This document shows, in pieces, positions 1-8,890 of a stretch of DNA of 32,573 bases (positions within the stretch are counted from its first letter, which is position 1; each line of letters begins with the position of its first letter). Both the position numbers and the translations under genes were made by a program. A model generated the notes under the pieces. The model saw only the letters and a list, made by a program, of their open reading frames with translations. It was not told where the DNA came from and searched no databases. Location: the NCBI GenBank assembly GCA_903832035.1, contig CAILAD010000022.1:1-32573 (forward strand), read 5' to 3'. Source of the stretch: an uncultured bacterium. GTDB lineage: Bacteria; Patescibacteriota; Saccharimonadia; CAILAD01; BJGX01.

Positions 1-345
1 ACTGAACAGATTGTGGATAACTCCAGGCAGATGTACGCAACACCTAGAAGCGAAGTCGAAAAGATGATTTCAATTTGGACCGGTACGGACGAAGCTGAAA
101 ATAAAGATGCTGATAAGCAGCCTCAGAACTACTCATCCAAACACACTCAGTATGCACAGCAAAAGCCACATACACCCTCTGTGAGCGGAGTAGAGCCTAA
201 GAAGTATAGTGAGTTAGTAAACAAAAATAAAAACCACCACAGCGGCCCTAAACAGCACAATAATAATGGTGGAAATCATTCTAGCAGTAATAGGAACCGA
301 CATCAGAACAAGCCATTCTACCCCGCTAAAAATAAGTCTGAGTAA
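1..345 (+). CDS. C-terminal fragment of an unknown protein with a low-complexity N/H/K/S-rich tail (open at left window edge)
   Basis: Frame open from base 1 (ACT GAA CAG ATT GTG GAT...) to TAA at 345; the listed start at 13 is only an internal GTG. Confidence 0.5.
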   Translation, partial: TEQIVDNSRQMYATPRSEVEKMISIWTGTDEAENKDADKQPQNYSSKHTQYAQQKPHTPSVSGVEPKKYSELVNKNKNHHSGPKQHNNNGGNHSSSNRNRHQNKPFYPAKNKSE

Positions 346-750
346 CCGTCGAGCTTAATATATATTAAGACCAAACAAAGTTAGCTTATTGCTTACTTAA
401 TTGTTAGTAGTGTAAATAGTTATCACAGCAGTACTATTTACGGCCCTATTGGAGAATATAAAAATACCTTCATAAGTACTTGGATATAGAGGACTACTTA
501 CACCCGAAAGGTGTTATATATTCAGTGTCGCACAATGTATATTTTACGACTAAAGACTGAGCCTTACTAAATAACTTATAAATATGCTTATTTAGCTTAG
601 TTTTCAGATTTAATTTTATTTTATTTTTTTTACTCCCCTGTCTACCTTAAGCTTAACTCACTCTAAACTATACTTTTATGTGATTTTACCACTATTTACA
701 CATAAACAAAAACCGAACTTAATGTAGGCTAGAGCGAGTCTAAAATGCAA

Positions 751-1569
751 TTATTTATAGAAAACCTTGCCATTTATCCGTAGGTCTATATATTCGCCCA
801 CCTTTTTATTCTGCTTTTTTAGCTGGTCTAACACGGTTACTAGGTCGGTTATTTGTTCTTTAACTGGCCTAGTGGTATCAAGTCGTATTTTATAACCTGA
901 ATTAGTGACTGCGTAAATTTCAGTTGTTGTATCCTGTATTTCATAATTCGCAACCTTAATACCATTTGAAGGTAGGGCAGAATTGATATCCGAAACGAAT
1001 TTTACAAAAGTATCAGGAACTGTCTTCTCCCCTGCCTTCACCGGTAAGTTAGTACTATCTATCACCATTGGCAATCTCTTCAGTAACTCCTCTGTTGGTT
1101 GCCCTGCATACGCTCTACCATCCTCTGCTAATATAGATGTTGTAATACCTGATTTCCAGATTATACTCGGCTTCTGTTCGGTTATTGTCACCTTAATGGT
1201 ATTAAACGGTATTCGGTTTATTTTCGTACTAGCTATCTGGTAGTTATCTTTTTTAAGCTGTTTATTAATCTGATCGGCGGAAATGAAAAGTATGTTCTGG
1301 TTAAAAAATGAGCTGCCTACTATGTTTTCCACCTGAGATCTAATACTGTCTTCTGTTAGTGTCTGTTCACCAGTCACCTGGATTTTCTTTACTTTAAATA
1401 ATGACGAAATAACAACTACATAAAATAAACTGCCAAAAATAAGAATGGTCAATAAAATCATTAGGAACTTTTTGAAAGTAAATTTCTTTTTCTTTTTCTT
1501 AAGCTTAGGACCTGAATTTGGATCAAAAAAAACCTTAGTCTGTCTATTCTTAACCACCCTCCTTTCCAT
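751..1569 (-). CDS. ftsQ: Cell division protein FtsQ/DivIB (Lys-rich cytoplasmic N-term, one TM, POTRA-like domain)
   Basis: KKKKKKFTFKKF + TM + 'FKVKKIQVTGEQTLTEDSIRSQV' POTRA-like; last gene of the dcw cluster. Confidence 0.85.
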   Translation of the reverse strand: MERRVVKNRQTKVFFDPNSGPKLKKKKKKFTFKKFLMILLTILIFGSLFYVVVISSLFKVKKIQVTGEQTLTEDSIRSQVENIVGSSFFNQNILFISADQINKQLKKDNYQIASTKINRIPFNTIKVTITEQKPSIIWKSGITTSILAEDGRAYAGQPTEELLKRLPMVIDSTNLPVKAGEKTVPDTFVKFVSDINSALPSNGIKVANYEIQDTTTEIYAVTNSGYKIRLDTTRPVKEQITDLVTVLDQLKKQNKKVGEYIDLRINGKVFYK

Positions 1570-1570
1570 G

Positions 1571-2710
1571 CTATTTTCCTGCTCCTATAATTAGCTTGGC
1601 AATCCTGGTAGCTGAATCAGGAATCCAAAATTCGTGTATAGATTTTTGTAGGTACTTCTTAGCATCCTTATTAGAGAGAATTTTATCAATCTCCGAACAC
1701 AAACCTATTGGTGTTAGTTTTTCTTGATCAATAATTCTAGCCGCACCCATCTTCACTAAGAATTCAGCATTTTTTTGCTGATGATTATTGGCAGAATGTG
1801 GACTAGGGATTAGTATGGTCGATTTGGAGTGCGCAGCGACCTCGGCAATCGAGCTAGCACTTGGTCTAATTACAGCTACGTCTGTCAAGAATAAGGCATC
1901 CCCCATCTCGCCGTGTAAAAATTCGTAGGGACGATAACTATCTTTCAAATTATCCGGTAATCTGTCGAGAGCAATTCTTGCTCTCTCGATTCCTTGAGTT
2001 CCAGTATGGTGAATAATATTATACTTACTGGTTATTATCTCGATACCGCTAAAAATAATATCATTTATAGACTCAGCCCCCTGTGATCCTGCAAATACAA
2101 ATATAATTGGCTTTTTAGCCTTGAAGTCGAATTCATTATTAGCCTTTTTAATATTGGTACTAAGTAATTCTTTTCTAACAGGGTTACCAGTGAATACTAT
2201 CTTATTTTTTTCTGGTAATTCACTAAACGCTTCAGCCGGAAAACCGGTAGCGATAGCTTTAGCGCTAGATGCAAGCATCTTACTTGCAACACCAAGTACA
2301 GAATCAGAATCGTGTATTACTAAAGGGATATTTAATGAAGACGCGGCTAGACCGACAGGGAGTGATACGTAGCCACCTTTTGTAAACACCACATCAGGCT
2401 TGAACTTTTTTAGGATTTTTTTAGCCTGGAAATATCCTTTGCCAAAACGGAATAAGTCAGCCGCATTTTTTTTGTTAGTCTTTATATCTCGAAGTTCCTG
2501 ATGCCATTTACGTCTATAGCGACGAAATTTTCCTGTAGAAATAGCGACGTAATCAATACCATAGTTAGATATTAATTTTCTTTCCATGTCAGAACCTGAA
2601 CCTATAAAGACAATACTGCTATCTTTATCAGAATCACGCAGCGCGTCTACTACTGCTAATACCGGTGTTATGTGCCCGGCTGTTCCGCCGCCGCAAACCA
2701 CGATTTTCAT
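1571..2710 (-). CDS. murG: UDP-GlcNAc:undecaprenyl-pyrophosphoryl-MurNAc-pentapeptide GlcNAc transferase MurG
   Basis: N-term 'MKIVVCGGGTAGHITPVLAV', 'FVFAGSQGAESIND', dcw context. Confidence 0.95.
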   Translation of the reverse strand: MKIVVCGGGTAGHITPVLAVVDALRDSDKDSSIVFIGSGSDMERKLISNYGIDYVAISTGKFRRYRRKWHQELRDIKTNKKNAADLFRFGKGYFQAKKILKKFKPDVVFTKGGYVSLPVGLAASSLNIPLVIHDSDSVLGVASKMLASSAKAIATGFPAEAFSELPEKNKIVFTGNPVRKELLSTNIKKANNEFDFKAKKPIIFVFAGSQGAESINDIIFSGIEIITSKYNIIHHTGTQGIERARIALDRLPDNLKDSYRPYEFLHGEMGDALFLTDVAVIRPSASSIAEVAAHSKSTILIPSPHSANNHQQKNAEFLVKMGAARIIDQEKLTPIGLCSEIDKILSNKDAKKYLQKSIHEFWIPDSATRIAKLIIGAGK

Positions 2711-3860
2711 CTAGCTGTTCTCCTTTCGTGTAACGTGAAATGTTTTGCAAAATGCCAATCGCTATAAGCAAAGCTAGCAAGCTAGTTCCACCGTAACTGA
2801 CAAATGGCAGGGTAATACCTGTTAATGGTACTAGACCAACCATTGCTGCTACGTTGAAAAAGGCCTGAAAGCCTATCCATGCTATTATACCCCCGGCAAC
2901 AAGTCTAGAGTAATCATCTGGGGCATCTCGCACGATCCTATATCCCCTCCAGAGAAATCCTATAATCAAAGAGATTATAAGTATGCAGCCCAAGAATCCA
3001 AACTCCTCACCAATTATAGCGAAGATGGAGTCATTGGTTGCTTCTGGTAAATACCCGTAGGCCTGCAGACTTTTACCAAGTCCCTTACCCAAGACTCCGC
3101 CCGAACCAATTGCTATTAATGCCTGATTGATATGATAGCCGGACCCAGTTGGATCATTGGATGTATTTAGAAATGTTAAATACCTAGCCAGGCGGTAGCT
3201 TGAGCTAGCTACCAACAATACCGCTCCCGCGATTAGACTAGTAAACGCAATTAAGAACATCTGAATTGAAACGCCTGAAAGAAAATACATCGTAAGAATT
3301 GTCGACACGATAACGGATGCCGAACCCATGTCTTTTTGCAAAAATACAACTAGCGCCATAGACAGTCCTATTATAGCCATAATTGGTAATAGTCCCTCTA
3401 TTGGATTATTTAGTTTTTCTTTATTTTTCTGTATCCACGCGGCGACAAATAAAATTACCCCAAGCTTAAAAAATTCCACTGGTTGAAAGTTGATTAATGG
3501 ACCTAGGTGAATCCATCTAGAGGCGCCATTTGATTTAACCGATATTCCCGGCACCAACACTAAAAACATCAGTAGAAGCGAACCGTAGAAAAATACGCTC
3601 GCATACTTCTGCCAGAATGTGTAATGTATTCGACTAATAAAATACCAAAGTAATACTCCCAGCCCTAAGCTAAAAGTCTGGGTAATGAAAAAAGTATTTT
3701 TACTGCTACTACCCCCTGTTTGCTTGAGTACAGTTATCCAGCCGATTGAGTAAATCATGATAAGCCCAATCGCTATTAGGGCAAATATTAAAATTGTAAG
3801 AGTGTAGTCAGGCCTATGTGATGCTTGAAACGGCTTGGTTTTTCTTCTTTGGGGGTTCAT
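2634..3860 (-). CDS. ftsW: SEDS-family peptidoglycan polymerase FtsW
   Basis: Multi-TM SEDS protein: 'YLPEATNDSIFAIIGEEFGFLG', 'PLTGITLPFVSYGGTSLLALL'. C-terminus overlaps murG by 77 nt. Confidence 0.95.
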   Translation of the reverse strand: MNPQRRKTKPFQASHRPDYTLTILIFALIAIGLIMIYSIGWITVLKQTGGSSSKNTFFITQTFSLGLGVLLWYFISRIHYTFWQKYASVFFYGSLLLMFLVLVPGISVKSNGASRWIHLGPLINFQPVEFFKLGVILFVAAWIQKNKEKLNNPIEGLLPIMAIIGLSMALVVFLQKDMGSASVIVSTILTMYFLSGVSIQMFLIAFTSLIAGAVLLVASSSYRLARYLTFLNTSNDPTGSGYHINQALIAIGSGGVLGKGLGKSLQAYGYLPEATNDSIFAIIGEEFGFLGCILIISLIIGFLWRGYRIVRDAPDDYSRLVAGGIIAWIGFQAFFNVAAMVGLVPLTGITLPFVSYGGTSLLALLIAIGILQNISRYTKGEQLDENRGLRRRNSRAHNTGISSSRRAA

Positions 3861-3870
3861 ATTCTGAAAC

Positions 3871-4893
3871 TTAGCCTCTCATTATTAAGCCAAGGAGCAT
3901 GCCTAGAACTGCACTAACGGCACCAATCACCCACAAACGCATAGTGACTTTTGTTTCTGGCCAACCTATAGCCTCGAGGTGATGATGTAGTGGTGCAGAT
4001 AAGAATATCTTCCTCTTAAAGACTCTCTTAGAGAATATCTGTACCAGGCTCGAACCAGCTTCAATTACAAACACAGCGGCAATCACCGGCAATATAAAAA
4101 CCGAATTCGTCAACATGGCAACCACACCTAGTGCGGTACCGAATGCAAATGAACCTGTATCCCCCATAAAGAACCGAGCTGGGAAGATATTAAACCAAGT
4201 ATAGGCCAGCACTGCCCCTACCATAGCGAGACAGAACCCAGCGATACCATAATTTCCCTGCGCAAAAGCAATAACGCTATAGGCTCCAAAACATGTAGAC
4301 AGCAATCCTCCAGCTAATCCATCTAGTCCATCAGCTATGTTTACCGCATTCGCTGTTGATACAACAACTAGGACAAACAAAGGAATGTATAGCCAGCCTA
4401 TTTCGAAATTACCGACTGCTGGTACGTGGATTTGGCTATAGCCTAGTCTAAAAAAGAAGTATAAAGCTCCGGTCAAGGCAACAGCTAATATAAGCGCCAT
4501 CTTAAGAGAGCCACGTATACCGGCTATTCCACTATTTCCCCTTATATTTATAAAATCATCCAGTAGTCCTACCCCACCCGCAGCAACAAGGCCAAACACT
4601 GGCAGGTAGGTCTGCGATCTACTCCAGTTTAGAGTAAGCATAGTAATTGTTACTGCAACAACACCCACAATTCCAGCCATAGTTGGTATATTTCGTTTAT
4701 GCTTTGCAGCATGCAATTTATAGTATACTGGTGCTTTTTCTCCCGTCATCGCATCTGTACGGATTTTCTTCCAGACTTTGTACTTAAAAGCGAAATGCGT
4801 ATATAAAGGAGTGAAGGCCATTGCCAATATAAAGCATATGAAGCCCTGAAAAAGTATGTGTGTCATTTCGACAGTAAGTGTTGTTCCAAACAT
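3871..4893 (-). CDS. mraY: Phospho-N-acetylmuramoyl-pentapeptide transferase MraY
   Basis: 'NAVNIADGLDGLAGG', 'FMGDTGSFAFG', 'APLHHHLEAIGWPETKVTMRLW'. Confidence 0.97.
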   Translation of the reverse strand: MFGTTLTVEMTHILFQGFICFILAMAFTPLYTHFAFKYKVWKKIRTDAMTGEKAPVYYKLHAAKHKRNIPTMAGIVGVVAVTITMLTLNWSRSQTYLPVFGLVAAGGVGLLDDFINIRGNSGIAGIRGSLKMALILAVALTGALYFFFRLGYSQIHVPAVGNFEIGWLYIPLFVLVVVSTANAVNIADGLDGLAGGLLSTCFGAYSVIAFAQGNYGIAGFCLAMVGAVLAYTWFNIFPARFFMGDTGSFAFGTALGVVAMLTNSVFILPVIAAVFVIEAGSSLVQIFSKRVFKRKIFLSAPLHHHLEAIGWPETKVTMRLWVIGAVSAVLGMLLGLIMRG

Positions 4894-4923
4894 AACGTCT
4901 CCCTATTTTACCAAATTTTACTC

Positions 4924-6654
4924 TTAATTCCCACTAGGTGGTACCTGATAATACTTGAATAATTCTTTGGCTACAGTTGAAAAGGCTGGTACAGCAGTCA
5001 CTTCTGCAAAGCCATCGACCTTCGGATAATCTATCCTAACAAACATAATAAACTTGGGGTTATCGGCAGGGGCAAAGCCAATGAAGCTACCTATATTCTT
5101 ATTTGCTTCATAGCCTAGCCCATCAGCTCTTGGCACCTGCGCTGTACCGGTCTTACCGGCGATACTGTATCCTTTCATTCTCGTCATCCAGCCCGAGCCA
5201 TGCTCAACCACTTGAGTCATCATTTGCGTTATTTTACTGGCTGCATCTGAACTAATAACTGACCTGACTACCTCTGGTTTATTTGGAATCAAATCACCAT
5301 TATTATCAAGTGTTCCTGCTACTATCGTAGGCTTAACTAGCACACCCTTGTTAGCAATTGCTGATACTGCAGAAAGCATTTGAACTGAATTTACAGAAAT
5401 ACCCTGCCCGAAAGTCATGTTGGCATAGTCTACGTCATAAGTCGTAGGGGGTTTAATTTGGCTACTAACCTCACCGGCCTGCTCGATACCGGTAACTTTA
5501 CCTAATCCGAACTTCTTCAGGTACTCATAAAATAACTGCTTTCCGGCTGCGGTTATCTCCTTGGGATTACCTCCTAGTTGTTCAAGGACAAATACCACGC
5601 CTGTGTTTAGTGATTTCTGAATAACATCAGTCATATTCTGAATACCGAACTTGTGATTTTCAGCGTTCTTAATGGTCTTACCACTAATTACAACTTCTCC
5701 AGTATCATTATATGTCGTTTCTGGTTTAACCTTACCAGCATCTAACCCTGAAGCCATAGTTATAGTCTTAAATCCACTACCGGGCTCAAACAAGCTAGAC
5801 ACACTGCTATTAGAAAAGAGTTTATAGTCTGTTACATTTCTAAAATTATTTGGATCATAACTTGGATAGTTAACCATGGCTTTAATTGCACCTGTGCTTG
5901 GATCCATAATAATTATGCTACCAGATTCAGCCTTGTTTCCATCTACAGCAGCCTTTAGAGCATCGCTAGCAACTTGCTGTAATCCCCTATCAAGTGTTAA
6001 AACGTAACTTTTACCATCCTTCGGATCGATGAGCGTATTTTCTGCACTATTTATAGGCACCCCTAATGCATCTGTAACTGTATTGTAACGACCTGTAGTA
6101 CCAGATAAATCACTGTTCGCAAATTGTTCTAAGCCGTACTGCCCCTCCCCGTCATCGTTTACATACCCCAAGACCTGTGAAAATAGATCGGCTTCAGGAT
6201 AATAACGACTAGCTCTCTTCTGTAAAATGACACCAGGTAGGGATAGGCTCTTTAACTTATCGGCCTGTTCACTACTTACGGCTTTATTAATTTCAGCGTA
6301 CCTAGTATTTGCTGTTAACTTGTCGATTATCTGATCACTGGGTGTATTTATTATCTTCGATATCTCATCTGATGTCTTTCCGGGGTCCTTGACGAACTTG
6401 GGGTCTACAGCTAAGTTATATACCTCAGTGTTAAGCGCTATGGGATATAAGCCATCTGACTCTTTTATGTAAACAAGTCCTCTTTGGGCAGGGATGTCGA
6501 ACTTCCTTGACTGCTGTTGTATGGCTTTAGATGCGTATTCCTTGCCTTGAATAGCTTGTACGTAGAATAATTTCCCGACAGCGAGCAGCCATAGGATAGC
6601 AAAAACAATGGCGACTCCAAATAGCCTTAAGCTTGGTCGAGATTTAGGAAGCAT
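4924..6654 (-). CDS. ftsI: Class B penicillin-binding protein / FtsI transpeptidase
   Basis: SxxK in 'FEPGSGFKTITMASG', SxN 'SLNTGVV', KTG 'AGKTGTAQVP', PBP dimerisation domain N-terminal. Confidence 0.95.
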   Translation of the reverse strand: MLPKSRPSLRLFGVAIVFAILWLLAVGKLFYVQAIQGKEYASKAIQQQSRKFDIPAQRGLVYIKESDGLYPIALNTEVYNLAVDPKFVKDPGKTSDEISKIINTPSDQIIDKLTANTRYAEINKAVSSEQADKLKSLSLPGVILQKRASRYYPEADLFSQVLGYVNDDGEGQYGLEQFANSDLSGTTGRYNTVTDALGVPINSAENTLIDPKDGKSYVLTLDRGLQQVASDALKAAVDGNKAESGSIIIMDPSTGAIKAMVNYPSYDPNNFRNVTDYKLFSNSSVSSLFEPGSGFKTITMASGLDAGKVKPETTYNDTGEVVISGKTIKNAENHKFGIQNMTDVIQKSLNTGVVFVLEQLGGNPKEITAAGKQLFYEYLKKFGLGKVTGIEQAGEVSSQIKPPTTYDVDYANMTFGQGISVNSVQMLSAVSAIANKGVLVKPTIVAGTLDNNGDLIPNKPEVVRSVISSDAASKITQMMTQVVEHGSGWMTRMKGYSIAGKTGTAQVPRADGLGYEANKNIGSFIGFAPADNPKFIMFVRIDYPKVDGFAEVTAVPAFSTVAKELFKYYQVPPSGN

Positions 6655-6655
6655 A

Positions 6656-6979
6656 CTAGTGCGCCGTTGCGTAGGAAACCGTATCAGTCTTAATTAAACC
6701 GGCACTGGTAGCATTCGCTTTTGCCTGAGCAAGCGACTGCACGCGTGCAGCTTCAATTTGTAGCTTTTGCTTCTCTGTGGTCAGATTTGCTTGAGTATTT
6801 TGTAGATTTGAAATCTTGTAGTTGAAGACTGAAGTTTTAGTAATTTGGTTGAGGTACAAAAGAGATAAGACAATAACAAATCCTAGAAGTAATAAACCAA
6901 CCGAAAAAGGACCCGTTTGGAATGATAGTTTATTTCGGGTTATATTTTGGTTTCGGCGTAATGCTGTTGCAGATGTCAT
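6656..6979 (-). CDS. ftsL: FtsL-like single-TM coiled-coil division protein
   Basis: Short TM + coiled coil directly upstream of ftsI. Start moved from 7042 to 6979 (MTSATALRR...) because AAAGGAGAATCAATG gives a strong Shine-Dalgarno there; the upstream extension is a CAAAAA repeat. Confidence 0.75.
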   Translation of the reverse strand: MTSATALRRNQNITRNKLSFQTGPFSVGLLLLGFVIVLSLLYLNQITKTSVFNYKISNLQNTQANLTTEKQKLQIEAARVQSLAQAKANATSAGLIKTDTVSYATAH

Positions 6980-7004
6980 TGATTCTCCTTTTTGTATTTG
7001 TATA

Positions 7005-7028
7005 TTTTTGTTTTTGTTTTTGTTTTTG
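7005..7028 (-). repeat. Tandem hexamer (CAAAAA)x4 (TTTTTG on + strand) in the leader of ftsL
   Basis: Plus strand reads TTTTTGTTTTTGTTTTTGTTTTTG. Confidence 0.9.
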
Positions 7029-7070
7029 ATGTAGTTTAGCAAGCTTGAAAAACTATAAATAGTTCAATAC

Positions 7071-7142
7071 TTACTGAACTGTAATTACACGTACCTTTAG
7101 TTTTCTGGCTCGTGGGCTTTCGTTTTTGATGACTAAGGTCAT
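7071..7142 (-). CDS. Unannotated 23-aa small ORF between rsmH and ftsL (MTLVIKNESPRARKLKVRVITVQ)
   Basis: Complete ATG...TAA ORF preceded by AAAAAGGAGGGTCAAATG, one of the best SD sequences in the operon; absent from the supplied ORF track because of its length. Confidence 0.6.
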   Translation of the reverse strand: MTLVIKNESPRARKLKVRVITVQ

Positions 7143-7165
7143 TTGACCCTCCTTTTTATTTTTGT

Positions 7166-8065
7166 TTAATTAATTTTCTCAACGGCTCTAAGTTTAGCAC
7201 TTCTAGCGCGCGGATTTGATTTATCGAATTTATCGCCCGTAATGGGCTTTTTGGTAACCGGACTGAATTCAGGATCTGTTTCGATTTGTCCAAATTCATT
7301 TCTTCTGGGTGTGCATAGGCTTTTAAAGCTACGCTTAACCATCCTATCTTCCAGTGAATGGAAGCTTATAATAGCTACCCTACCACCAATACTAACTTCT
7401 TCTGGGATTACCTTTAGAAGTCTATCTAACTCTCCTAGTTCATCATTTACTGCTATTCGGAGTGCTTGAAAACTCTTGGTGGCTGAATTTATTTTTCCGT
7501 GTCTACCAATTCTGTTAGATATTATGTCTGCAAGCTGTGTGGTTGTTTTGATCTCTGAGATATTTCTCTGTTTTACAATCTCACTTGCTATCGCTCTACT
7601 CTGTCTTTCTTCACCGTACTTATAAAGTATGTCCGCAATATCCTTTTCAGTGTATCCATTGACGATATCGTAAGCTGTTAGTTGGGACGTTGCGTCCATT
7701 CTCATATCTAGAGCTCCTTCACTGCTAAAACTAAATCCTCTTTCGGGAGAATCTATCTGCGGTGAACTAACGCCAATATCAGCAAGTATCATATCGGGCT
7801 TTTTACTAAATACTTGCCAGTCAATATCGCCAAAATCTGATTTTATAATTTTAACGTTACTTCTACCGGTGAACTTTGTCTGTAAGTATTCTACTGCTTC
7901 CGGATCTCTGTCAAAAAGATATCCAAAGCCAGTATCCCCTACTCGCTCAAGCAAAGCTTCGCTATGGCCTCCGTATCCGGCGGTTAAGTCTGCGAAGACT
8001 TCTCCACTTCTTGGAGCTAGAACTTCCAATACATTATCTAATAAAACTGGTATGTGTTTTTTCAT
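7166..8065 (-). CDS. rsmH: 16S rRNA m4C1402 methyltransferase RsmH (MraW)
   Basis: 'HIPVLLDNVLEVL', 'FADLTAGYGGHSEALL', 'SFHSLEDRMVKRSFK'. The listed start at 8071 is a TTG; ATG at 8065 preferred. Confidence 0.96.
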   Translation of the reverse strand: MKKHIPVLLDNVLEVLAPRSGEVFADLTAGYGGHSEALLERVGDTGFGYLFDRDPEAVEYLQTKFTGRSNVKIIKSDFGDIDWQVFSKKPDMILADIGVSSPQIDSPERGFSFSSEGALDMRMDATSQLTAYDIVNGYTEKDIADILYKYGEERQSRAIASEIVKQRNISEIKTTTQLADIISNRIGRHGKINSATKSFQALRIAVNDELGELDRLLKVIPEEVSIGGRVAIISFHSLEDRMVKRSFKSLCTPRRNEFGQIETDPEFSPVTKKPITGDKFDKSNPRARSAKLRAVEKIN

Positions 8066-8073
8066 TGTCAAGG

Positions 8074-8214
8074 TTACCTATTCAGCAGCCAGCTATGTAT
8101 TTCTGTTTTTGTTTTTGATTCTACCCTAGATTGGGTAGTTAAATGTGGCAAGGACCTATTTAATAAGTCCTTGTAAAGTTGAGATAGTTTGTGAGGTGGA
8201 GTTTTTTGTTGCAT
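8074..8214 (-). CDS. Candidate 46-aa small ORF between mraZ and rsmH (MQQKTPPHKLSQLYKDLLNRSLPHLTTQSRVESKTKTEIHSWLLNR)
   Basis: Complete ATG...TAA ORF ending 8 nt before the rsmH ATG; no convincing SD at its own ATG. Confidence 0.4.
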   Translation of the reverse strand: MQQKTPPHKLSQLYKDLLNRSLPHLTTQSRVESKTKTEIHSWLLNR

Positions 8215-8347
8215 GTACGTGCTAGAGTTTTGTTTTAAGCGTCACCCTCCAGAAACGCTTACTGACTGCCAAATAGTTAACTTTGATTTTTGTGTTTGTT
8301 TTAGTTTTCAATGAGCATTTGTCTTTAAAAGACCATCTGATGAATTC

Positions 8348-8698
8348 TTACTTAGAGCTTATTCGGAAGTACTTTCCGGCCCTAACAGCGATAATGTCAT
8401 TCTTATCACCTAAGAGTCTCATGTGATGAGCTTCTAATGTTATTCTCCCCTGCTTAGCATCCAGCCTAGCAATTGTTTTACCTGATCTTAGTCTCACATT
8501 AAGGTCGGCTTTAGCCTCATCTAGTATGTCACCTCGCAAGGCATCTTCTACGTCATTATTCCAGACTGATTCTGGGTAGATATGAAGGTAATCCTTGAAG
8601 CCAGGTGTAATAACTACATTTTGGCCAAATTCTTTTCTAAGTTGCGTAGGTATTGTAAGTCTATTTTTACTATCTAGTTTTCTCTCGAAATAATCCAT
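8348..8698 (-). CDS. mraZ: Transcriptional regulator MraZ
   Basis: 'KLDSKNRLTIPTQLRKEF' (DxKxR motif), first gene of dcw cluster. Confidence 0.96.
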   Translation of the reverse strand: MDYFERKLDSKNRLTIPTQLRKEFGQNVVITPGFKDYLHIYPESVWNNDVEDALRGDILDEAKADLNVRLRSGKTIARLDAKQGRITLEAHHMRLLGDKNDIIAVRAGKYFRISSK

Positions 8699-8714
8699 CT
8701 GATATTATTCTTTC

Positions 8715-8769
8715 TTACCCACTGTTACCCACTACATCTAGTATACACTCACCAATTACCCACTGTAAA
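8715..8769 (-). promoter_or_regulatory. dcw operon promoter overlapped by MraZ-box-like TGGGTAA repeats
   Basis: Minus strand: -35 TTTACA (8769-8764), 18-bp spacer GTGGGTAATTGGTGAGTG, -10 TATACT (8745-8740). AGTGGGTAA copies at 8764-8756, 8733-8725 and 8723-8715; the last two are 10 bp apart. Confidence 0.75.
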
Positions 8770-8878
8770 CCGTTTTAGCATAACTTTTTTATATACTATT
8801 AGTTTTTCTTTTGCCTTTATTAGGCTAAAAAATAGTACTTTACGAACAGACTGCGAAACAGTCATGCCTATATTTTGC

Positions 8879-8884
8879 TATAAT
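8879..8884 (+). promoter_or_regulatory. Extended -10 (TGCTATAAT) placing the predicted TSS at the ATG of the VIT-like gene
   Basis: TTTTGCTATAAT-ATTTAA-ATG: 6 nt between -10 and start codon. Confidence 0.65.
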
Positions 8885-8890
8885 ATTTAA

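Noticed and set aside
983-1243. Plus-strand ORF antisense to ftsQ
   Set aside because: Fully inside a well-supported gene on the other strand; no SD or recognisable motif. Same logic applied to 2121-2372, 7242-7469, 7869-8129, 7876-8118, 9456-9743, 11567-11818, 15794-16036, 15987-16229, 19435-19683, 20664-20846, 24463-24732, 26387-26638, 27356-27613, 30037-30228 and 30700-31056.
6980-7042. N-terminal extension of FtsL (MLNYIKNKNKNKNIQIQKGES)
   Set aside because: It is a translation of the CAAAAA repeat and SD; the start at 6979 has proper SD spacing.
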